A stretch of DNA of 64,000 nt, from assembly GCF_000003815.2 (NCBI RefSeq), contig NC_049994.1:717910-781909 (forward strand). Direction: 5' to 3'. The notes beneath the pieces were generated by a model. It was given only the letters and a program-made list of their open reading frames with translations. It was not told the origin of the DNA and made no database searches. Positions 48,761-59,500 of the stretch are shown one piece after another (within the stretch, counting starts at the first letter, position 1; each line of letters opens with the position of its first letter). The translations under genes were made by a program, and so were the position numbers. The stretch is from Branchiostoma floridae. Lineage: Eukaryota; Chordata; Leptocardii; Amphioxiformes; Branchiostomatidae.

Positions 48761-50449
48761 GACAGCCATACGGCTGAGGAAATACATACAACAGCAAGCA
48801 TGCAGTTGATAGACAATATTACGGTCTATATTGGATAGAAATATGAACCAAAGAAACATCTTAGTTTGTCAGATTTCGTACGTCAAAGTTAACAAAAAAT
48901 CACATTTTTTTTCAAAATCATGGAAAGTGACCTACTTCTGGTAGCAACCACACGCTAACAAAATAAGAACCCAAACTTTGCAAGAATTCATGTAATAGCT
49001 ATTCTATGTATCTAGACTTGTAAATTTCAAGCAAAAATATTCACCACTTTGAGACTTATTGCTTCTCAAAGTTGGGCAAAAAAATACGTTTTTTGTTGCC
49101 TGTAAAATGTATTATTCTGAGGCTGCCCATGGACTGAAAGCTACATGAACATCAACATCACACCTATTTTGTTCAAGCGTAGTCATCATTCTAACAAGAT
49201 CCTTTTCCATTTTTTTTTGCGTTAAAGCATTTGGTGGTGATCGGGTCCTAAACTTGGCCAATTTCCATGTTGCTGACATGCAAAAATCTGTGAAAATGGC
49301 CTCAAAACTTGTTTGGGCTGTTGCCATGGCAACAATGAGTTTTGACCGGAAAGAAAGCTATTTTGAGGGGTTGTGGGTCAAGTACTATCACTGTGCAAAA
49401 TATGAGCCAAATCGATTTTTTGACCCTGAGCACTGTTGTTTGATTCTTACAGACATTAATGTACTAATTATGCAAACTGGGGGACATTTGCATTATCAAT
49501 AAGAATATTCTATCATAATCAATAAGAATATTCTATCATAGCAGTCTTTCAATGTATCTCTTGTCCCGGACATCATATGGTCTTGACATTTGGGTGGCAG
49601 GTAAAATGAGGACCTAATTTGCATGATTTATGAGGACATTGCAATAATGTATACTGCCAAAATAGGTTCCTCGCGGAATGCATTCATGGACGTTTTTGAA
49701 AATCGGATCGCTATAATATCTATGGACTCCAAACCTAAGTCAGCGACAAAAATGTCCAAAATTTGGTTAGGCATGATAGGGAGCGTTGACAGGGACTCCT
49801 TCCATACTCATACCGAATATGTGGTATATATGTCGGTAACATTTGGCAGGCGGTGGCAAGATTTGCTTGTTGAAACTTAACACTCTTCATGGTATGCACA
49901 ACCATGACTATGGGGTAAATGGGTTTCTTTCCCTTTGGGGCATCACTACTTTCTTTGATATATAACAAATAAAACAATATAAGACAACGAACGCAAGATG
50001 AGTTGGTCTTTTTACTAGATCTTTTAACATGCATAGACATTCTCTTTTGTTCATTCCAGTAATCAAGCCATGTTCATGTTCCCTACTTATTCTGATTATG
50101 AATACCTGCGCTTTAAATGTTCTTGATTATATATCACAAGACATGCTGTTCCGAGATGCCTCTCTCGATACACGTCGGGCGTTGCGTAAGATATCCTTAC
50201 ATGTTACACATAGTTTAAGATACGATACATCATCATTAAATATTGGTGAACTAAGGCGTCCGACAAATCCTCAAAAGTAAACAAATATACCACTTTGTTA
50301 ACATTAGAATGCTGTATTATCTTCGACTACCTCATAATTAGCATGCAGCAGAAATCACTGGTATAAATACATTGAAAGAAAGTAATACGTTCCGTCTGTG
50401 TCAGGAATAATCATGTATTACATTTCTTTTCCATGCTTCACATGGGGTC
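48761..50449. other. DNA downstream of the minus-strand peptide gene
   Basis: Apart from the short tandem repeat at 49498, no repeat structure, gene or RNA is recognised. Open frames are short and lack motifs. Confidence 0.45.
49498..49541. repeat. 22-bp tandem duplication
   Basis: ATCAATAAGAATATTCTATC.ATA is repeated twice in succession. Confidence 0.7.
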
Positions 50450-50455
50450 TTTATT
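50450..50455 (-). promoter_or_regulatory. Poly(A) signal AATAAA of the peptide-precursor gene
   Basis: AATAAA on the minus strand (AAAGCAATAAAGACCCC), about 90 bases downstream of the proposed stop codon at 50544-50546. The spacing is right for a compact 3' UTR. Confidence 0.6.
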
Positions 50456-50543
50456 GCTTTACGTCGAGATTGCTTGGGACCAAAAATACACAACAGGCGC
50501 ACAACAAATGCACACTTCATGACACGAATATGTGTATATACCA

Positions 50544-50584
50544 TCAGCAAAGGCGGTCCTGTGTCTTAAACCGATGTGAACGTC
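50544..50584 (-). CDS. Peptide-precursor last exon with sixth cysteine and stop
   Basis: Acceptor CTTGTTCTTTGCAG is strong. After completing the split Gly codon it reads RSHRFKTQDRLC and TGA. It supplies exactly the sixth cysteine, as the last residue. The intron before it is 5.5 kb and filled with repeats, so the link rests on phase, the cysteine count and the downstream AATAAA. Confidence 0.58.
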
Positions 50585-53500
50585 CTGCAAAGAACAAGAT
50601 AAATGTTAGATTACAAGTAATGCACCAGTTGCTGGAAGTCTGACTGAAATGGTTCGCCAGCACAATAGTATCGGGAAGAAAAGAAAGGCAGCCACCAGTC
50701 AGATTCATTTTCGTGTTTTTCCCGTGTGCAAAGTTTACAGCTGATGGGACTGTCTGACTGCCGCTCATGGTACCTTCAACCAGCCATCGGTTATCTATAA
50801 ACTATGTGTCCCTCTGACTAATAGAGAGGAAAATGCGTGCGTGCGTTTCACTGTAATGTAAGGCTTTTATCACTTCAATTGTATTACTTGAAAACTTTTC
50901 ACGGCCCAGATATAATACAAACCAGGTAATACATTTCTGTCAAATCGTTTCAATACGTTCAAACTGTTTCAGCGCCAAGTTGAGAGTGTTCACTAAAACA
51001 ATGATCTTGGGATGTTCCGAGTCGATCACTTTCGTAAAGCCCCGGACACACATAGCAGACCGTGACGCCCTCCTTCACAGCGGTAGCGCTCATTTTTTAG
51101 GGATCTCTGATTAGCAATTTTCATAATGGGGTAGGCTATGTTTCTCCGTATCGAGAAAGGAAGTTTTACCGCAACCCTTCCTTTCCCGGCTGCTACTGCT
51201 CCCGAAATCTGCGAAGGACGCTACCCCCAGCCACTGGCCAACCAATGGGGAGGTCGGAAGCAGTCTGACCAGTTTTAGGCAACGCCCATCTTTTAGCAAC
51301 AACCATTTTGCGAGTGATATGCCCCGACCACTTTCCCAGCCAATACTCTAGTAGTACTCTTTGCTAGTACTCCCGACCGAGCCCCGAATGCTCTCTAACC
51401 TACTCCCGACCTCTAGCAGCTGACTGATTCTCGACCGATCCAACCATCTTCCGAATTTAATGGTGTAGTTGGGACTCAGCCAACCACCAAGAAACCCATT
51501 CCAGACCTCATGTCAACAGCCGAATGTTTTGAAATTTATCGTAATGTTCGTTTGGCCCAGCCAGCCACCAGCTAACCACAGCCGACTTTACTCCCGACTC
51601 ACTCCCAACCATGGTTCGGGGAAGCTCGAAAGGCCACGCTACGTGTTACCCGGGCTTTACATTCAGGAGTCGCTACATTCAAACTTGGAATGAGAATAAC
51701 GGAAGAAAGGAACGATGGATTTCCATGATATTTAGTATGCAGGTATTTTAGGCAGAGATGTACATAATGAAGGGCAAATTATGCAAATTACGTCTTAATT
51801 TTAGTATTCACAGAATCTATATTTTATAATGACTCAATGAATTTGTTTTAACCGTACAGTAATCCCTAATAGTAAGACGTAAATTCTAGGTTTTGACGAT
51901 AATTTTGGCTCAACATTTTTCGGATATCCCTATAGCAATGTATGGTCGTTTATATTTTTAAGAAAGCCCGTTCTTCGTAGCGCTTTTCGGTCGCGGAGAT
52001 TTGGTCGTCCGGAACACTTCCTGGTACTAGTACGCGATAACGGTACAGTGGCCTTGTCATCTGATTACCCAAATCGTGCGATAATGATGGTTGTAAAAAA
52101 ACGTTTCCACAGAAAATGTCAACTGAGCCTGTCGGCACCCCTTTCCACTGGACTTCCACCGGACCGGTGTTTGTTAATCCAATCCGTGAAATGTAGATTG
52201 GTAGATTCTGAAAGTTCTTGGGATCTTTTGAGTGAACTAAATCCCGAAAAGCTAATTCACGTCAGTGGCGAAAATATATTCTATATTAAGGGTGAGCGGC
52301 ACGACAATTTTGCAATAAAACGTGAATAATTCCATTTTCCTATATGCCAGGTTCCACAGAACAATGAATTCATATAATGATGAAAAGCAATCGAATATCA
52401 TATGCCTTTCTATGTACTTTGTCATTGACATGTAGGCAAGTGGTAGTTGGGGACGTTTGGTGAAGATCGTTTAAGCTTCTTTTATCTCCACGTAAAGGTG
52501 GGGTCACATCTGCGTATATATTTAAGTCCGTATGAGGCGCGCATGGGAGTATTCACCTCCACCAGGCTCCACAGGTTGTTGGAAAAATAATAGAAATTGG
52601 AAAAACGTAAACAGGTAACGTGTCAGAAGAGTTAGCTGGGTCATTAACCATACCTTTCGGTCAGCTAACTCATCTGGTATGTTATGTATCTATATTTGTC
52701 CAAATTGTACTATTTTCCCCGCGACCTGTTGAGCCTGGTAGAGACTAAGAGCTTCATACGCACCGGACTTAAATATATACGCATGTGTGACCCCACCTTT
52801 ATAAGCAGCACGCATGTTACGTACGTTTGCGTAGAACTGTTGATCCGCAGGTCTACATGCCGATACAGCGGGAAGACAACGGGAAGGTCAGGTGTTTGAA
52901 ACAGTACCTGCCACCTCTCTTCCTGCAGTCACGGTCATCCAGACATTCTACAACAGCACATTCAAACAACCCAAGTAGTCAAACTAATCGACTAAAAAAC
53001 TTCAATCGACTGCTGTATAAGTGTATTGACTATGTATTAAGTAAATATCCCCCATTTTAGATACTTGAGTAGTAAAGAGAAATTTATATTCCTGACAGCT
53101 TTTGATAAACCAACTCTAAACAACCATACAGCTAGCTACATTTATGCAATTACCAAGAAGCGAGAGGAAGTCGAATGTCCTAGAATAGATTAGACTCATA
53201 TCTGCATATATAGATGTGTATAATTGTTTCCATTGATACATATATGTGTTTCTTACCACGTGACCTGTACTTAGTCCAGTGGGGCAAAAATGTGCAATAA
53301 AGGTCTTCATTCATTTATTCATTCATTCATTATTTAAGGTTTAATGACCCGCCCCGAGGTGTTTATGGTATCATAACGCCTGGTCCTTTGCTATAACCAC
53401 CGAATAAAACCACCGAGTGAGCGAAGCGAACGAGATGGTTTTATGAAGTGGTTATAGCAAAGGACCAGGCGTTATGACACCATGTACACCGAGGAACAGG

Positions 53501-56500
53501 CGGGTCATTAACGTTATTATCATAGAGCCTACCCAAACTTGCAAACTCCTGTATGACGCATAGATCCCTTGGTACTATACGTTAGTCTCCAAGCAGACCC
53601 AACGGTGCCTTAGAGATAGTAGCTGGCCAGGGACTTAGTATGGCGGTGCCCGTTTGACTCCCTTAGCCGGCTATCTCCCTTTGGCCGGCTATACTCCTTT
53701 ACCAGCTTTGATATATTATCTCTAAGGCACCGATGGGTCTGCTTGGAGACTAGTGAATTCCTTTGTCGAATTTCTGAAAGTTCGCATTTGTTCCTTGGTA
53801 CATACATTTGTTTACAGATTGCAGTTTGAAACCAAAATTTCCACAGAAAATATCCAAAACATTGCAGTCTTTCGCTCATTTATCAATGTTAACAGAAGGA
53901 GCTATTCGCTCCTAGCAGTCTGTACTTATTCCCTCTTCTGTGGCATATGTTTCGCTCCTTTTGATTGGCCAAACCATGCATATCTTGTGTGCATCGCTCA
54001 GTCTGGTTGGTCAGAATGAATCGACACCGGCACTGGTGCCGGTGTCGATGCAAATCGACACCGGTGCCGGTGTCGATTCATTCTGACCAATCGGAAGGAG
54101 GATACACACCGGCCTGGCCGGAATCTAAGTGTTACGGCATCATAACCAACGTGGAACGGGGCCTTCTGATTGGTCCGCGGCGCCTGGCTATATGATAATG
54201 ATTGCTATAGCATTTGATTATGACATATTTGCGATTAAATTGAAACTTTCAATAACTCAGATAGCGAAGATATGGAGCGAGTTAAACTGTATCTGCATGC
54301 GTTTCCTTACATACCGAAGGACTGATTTTTGCTAGTTTACAAGTCGAAGTCCCCTCCCCAAGTAGAATCACAGAGGCGTGAAAACAGCACCTTCACGATG
54401 AATTTGAAATGTTTAGCATAGTGATTGCAAAATATCCTATATGGTCAATCTGAGTCACTCTAAAGACATTTCTCATCAATTGCTGCCATTAGTCATTCAC
54501 TCAACCAATCAGTCACTTTGTTGTTATCGACAATTAAGACTTAAGGGAAATAACCATCTTACCTAAATGGCCTCTAGCTTCTCGTGCCATAAATTGCTTG
54601 TCACAAACAAAGCGAATTTTCCCTCCTTGGACCACATCGTTGCATTTCAAGCCTTGCGGACATGGGCAGAAAACACAGCTGTCTCCTTCCCGCATGTCCT
54701 TACAGCTTGGCATGCAATAACCTGTGGAGATAACGAAACTTCAGCCCTACTTGGTATGTTCATCAAAGATTATTCATGGGAGACCATGATGAACTCTCGA
54801 ACTAAAATAGTTAACTTGGTCCGGGAGACGCGACCAAAATGATGACAATGATGTTTTATTCGGACCCTTGTAACAATCTAGAAACCTATTCTTTTTATCC
54901 TTCTTCGCAGGCTTCCAGCTTGGCTGGCCTTTTATGTTATAAGTAGGCGCTGGTAAGCTAGTTTCAAAGTCGGCTATAGAAGGTTCTCTAATTGGTGAGT
55001 TTGACGGGCGGGACGAAACGCCTTCCACGGCAAACTATCTTAGATTTCTGAGCAAACACTCTTCCAAGACAATAGAGAAACTTAGCCAACTTTGAAACCA
55101 GGCAACCAGCGCCCCCTCCCCCCATAAACTAAACACCATGTGTTATTTATGTATGTTTGTGTGTGTGTCTGTTGAAAGCCTTGAACGGATCCTGACGATA
55201 TCTATTTGGTGGGCAAGAGTAATGATTAATGACAAAAAATTAATACAGCAGTTGTAAAGGGTAGAATCATTTGGCGAAGGTATGGGGTCGTGGAACTCTA
55301 GTTGGGGGTATCTCTGTCATCAGCCTTGTGCATGGGTGACAACCTGGGTGCATTTTGCAAATATTTCATTCCTATTTATAGGACCTTCAAACTGAAACCG
55401 AATTAGCAGGAATCAAGCAGAACCAGCCGGAATAAAGTATTTGCAATATTCGTGCCACATTCGGGGCCATTCGGGTTGGAATTCCCAATGGATCTTCACA
55501 CGAGAAGGAATGAGCCAAAATGCCGTCAGAATGAAAATTCTTTTCTATTCCTGGAAATTCGTAGTGTATTCTAGAAATTCTCACTGCATTCCAGCTATTC
55601 TTTCGGCCGCATTCTGGCAGAATTCGAAGTGGCTTGCCGTTTCGGTTCTCTTTCGAATGAGATTAAAGAATGTTTCGAATAATGTTGGAGTGCCGTAGAA
55701 AGCGGTCATACTGCAGTTAGAATCGTTAATATACACTTAGAATCCACTTTGAATGCCATTCGTAATTTCTCCACTTCGAATGCACCTCGACAGTTTTTAA
55801 TATGTCAAAAACTTTCGGGCCAGCCAAAAGAACGGATACAAATAGCTGGAATGCAATGAAAATTTCTGGAACACACTACGAATTGCCAGGAATTGCCAGG
55901 GATAGAAAAGCATTTTCATTCTGACGGCATTCCGGCTCATTCTTGCTCTCGTGTGAAGGGGTCGGAAATCGTGGCGCCGACCGTCATCTTCTGACCTACC
56001 GCCTGCAGTGCCATTGTGCAATACATCATGGAAAAATATAAATAAGTAAATGAAATTATATATGATAGAGGCTAGAGAAAGTGAGATGTAGACATGAGTT
56101 TGAATCATAAACTTACCCTCACGAGTGCGATATCGAAGGGCACATTCGCTCCGGGAACAACAGTCATCGTTGCTTTTGCAGGTTCCCCCTATCCCTGCAC
56201 AATTCTGTACAAACATGTTCCCAACACTACATTATTCAAACTCTAGACTTCTTTAGAAGGGTTAAGATAATTATTGGTAAACAATAGCTTGCCACCTGCT
56301 TAGTGGCCTTGGGTGGCCAAATGGCTATAGAATCGGAGATAGGAGTTGCCCCTATAACCGAAATCTATCCTAATCTGATTGTTTATTAGTGACAACAAGA
56401 ACGTTGCAGCTAGACTGACACAGGCAAAGCACAACTGCATTGAAATATCCAATTTCAAACATGTAAATTATTCTAACTGACTAACTAATATAACTAATGG

Positions 56501-59500
56501 ACAAGACAGAAATCCTTTAACACGAAATGCCTTATATTGCTGATATTCTCAAATATTGTGACTACACATGCATCATCCAAGGTCATCCAAGAGATACCTC
56601 TATATGTATCTATGCATTGACACTTGACATTTGACACTTGACGCATGTAAAGAAAGAGAGTGGACTTGTTCCGGACAACTCATCCGAGATGATGATGGTG
56701 CAGAAGAAACTAAAGAATAAAGTGATAGTGAAGACTTCTCACCGCATTATTCCCATATCTGTTCTCCCCACTCCACCAGTGGCCCTTCTTGGTCTCTTCA
56801 AGCGGTTCTCCTGCTCCAACATCTGTGAATAACATATATACATATACCAAATCATGTCCTGTATGCATAGATGATATACCGAAGTAAGATTTCATCAGGT
56901 TCCACAACCATGCAGTATCTAAAAATAGATGTAATTTGTTTACGTTTCCATGTCTCTCAGGCAGCATCCTCATAGCTTCTAACTGGAATTCTGCATCTCG
57001 CCGGTATATTTAGGCACTTTAGGTGACGCTTTTGCGGCGAGAACACAATTCCAAACGTGGCTTAAGTTTGTACCCCCTCATCCTAGTTCATCATCCGGGA
57101 TGACTTTGACTTTCTTATCCAAACCTTATGCAGAGGAGACACACAGGCACAGTGAATCTTCTGGTGTACAGGAAGAGCACACACAAGGACCAATACATCG
57201 ACACCACTAGACCTAAGAGTCCATTCTCGCAGGAATGATTTCTTAAAAATTCCAATTTGGAACAGTCCATTTTTGCATAAGGAAGGAGGTGGCTGAATAT
57301 GCTCATAAGCAATATCGGCCTTTTTCATTATGTTATGGCATCGTTTAAGCCTCGGGCATGCAAATGAGACGGCAGGGAATTAAGGGCCGGGCATAATTTG
57401 GAAGACTTTGGGGCAAGTTTCAATGCCCTTACGGTAACGTTTAATTTACGGAATGCGTATTTAACCCTTAGTGTTGTTATGACTGAATAGTCTTCTTTTT
57501 ATTTATTTCTTCGCATATATCACTTGAAGTAAAATGTATTAATATTCATACATTCAGGGGGAGGGCAGAGGCCTAAGGGGCTTTTCGTGGGCCTCCCCCT
57601 CCAGAACCTAGAATGAAATAAATGTAATCAAATTATACATAAGCAAATTGAACGAAATGATACAAAACATAACACAAATCAATTAGAAATAAGTCGGAAT
57701 TTATACAAAACAAAGTTCTATGTGTCTTTTGAATCACTTGCTATCAAATTCCAACGAAGACACAAAACAACGAAACAAGGAAAACAAGCAAATCAGGTGA
57801 ACATTATGCTTGGATGTTCAATGATATCTATCTTTAGAAGCTTTTTAAAACGAGTATTGATAAGCAACATTGTTAAACAATTTTTTCCATATGGTGGGGC
57901 CTCTAGACTTTATTGTGTATTGCTTTTGACAAGATTTTGTTTAACCTCGTCTGGTGAATGTCGGAATTGAAAATTAAATCAAAAAGACCTCTATATTGCT
58001 GTGGTAGGAAAGAGCTATTATGTACAATATTATGTACAAATATGGCAATTTGAAATTTGTTGATGTCGAATACCGTCATAACATTTAAATCATGAAATGG
58101 AGATGCTATGTGTGCTGTGAATGAGGTATTGGCTGTAAGTTGCGCTTTTGAAGGAGGTACAGAGGTTTGATAGATGTAGTGTACGTGCTAGCCCATATAA
58201 TATTGCAGTAAGTTAGGTAAGGATAAATCAAACTGTAATAAAGAACCATGAATATATTTCGTGATAGCAAGGTTTTGATTTTTCTTATGATGCCAATGTT
58301 TTTTGAAGTTGTTTTGGAAAAAAAATTGGTTCTTCCATGAAAACTTCTCGTCTTTTATTATGCCTAAGAAGCGCATGTGATTTATTTACTTGATTGATTT
58401 ATAGCTTTGCCATCGATAAAGATTCTAGCTTTCTCTCTGTCGTACTTCTTGTTCTTTTCTGCAAGAATTTGTTTTTTTTCACGTTGATTGACAATCTATT
58501 GACAATTTTGAACCATTGATGAACTTAATACAATTCATCAGTTACAGATGTCATCAATTAATTTGTCAAATAAGATGCTTTGCGTTTCATACTTGCAATT
58601 ATCCAAAACGTTATACACATCATTTCAGGCAAAAGTTCACCTATTGGCGACAGGCTCGCTTGTTTTTGTCGACTAACACCACTGAACAAATTTAAAAAAA
58701 ATCTTGTTTGCTAATGTCACTCTGGCTTTGGCTGTCACAAATTAAGCATAGAAACCGGAAGGTTCCAAACATTCCTGTCGACCAGAGGGTTTGTCCATTC
58801 TGTCCAGAGGTAATTGAAGACGAATATCACTTTCTGATTGCATGCCTCAAATATTCTGTTATACGCATTTCACTTACATACCGGGATTTACCTCAATGGA
58901 CTCAAATAGTAAAGTTAGACACATTATGACATGTGATAACCGCTGCATGGTATACATAGAAAAATATATTAAAGAATGTCTAGACGCTAGAAATTCCTCG
59001 TATGATTGTAAAAGACCATTTTCATCCTTTTATAGTTATGTATTCTGCATTTATGTTATGCCATGATTTATACCTTGTACAGCTGTTGCGCAATAAAGTT
59101 ATTATGTCACGTACCTCGCTCCTGTAGAAACTTCCAGTCGCGATTCTGAAGTTCGTCGTCTACATGCTCACCTCCGTCCTGTCTACGGTACATCTGCCAT
59201 GAATCATGTTTGTGTCTTTTTCGCTTTTCCTCTCGTGTTTCCAGAAGCTTAAGGAGTTCCTGTAGTTCCCCCTCACTTCGATACGTGGTTCCGTACTCTC
59301 CTTCCTTGCTTTTCTTCTGTTCCTCATTACCATCATCATCCCCTTCCTTGTATTTGGGCTCTCCATATATCTTTCGCTCCTCATTGTCTTGGTTTTCTTC
59401 ATCGCCTCGCTTAAATGTGGGTCCGTACTCCTCTTTGTGTCTCTTTCGTTCTTCCTCCCCTTCGTCATTTTCCCTCTTGTACATGGGCTCGTACTCCTCC

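Noticed and set aside
54567-54842. 91-codon plus-strand frame starting MASSFSCHKLL
   Set aside because: No domain, no splice partners and an equally open antisense frame; not enough support for a gene.
55797-56116. Extension of the cysteine-rich frame past 56117 on the minus strand
   Set aside because: It runs through a GTAAGT donor into AT-rich intron and the inverted-repeat element. Splicing at the donor gives the sixth cysteine instead.
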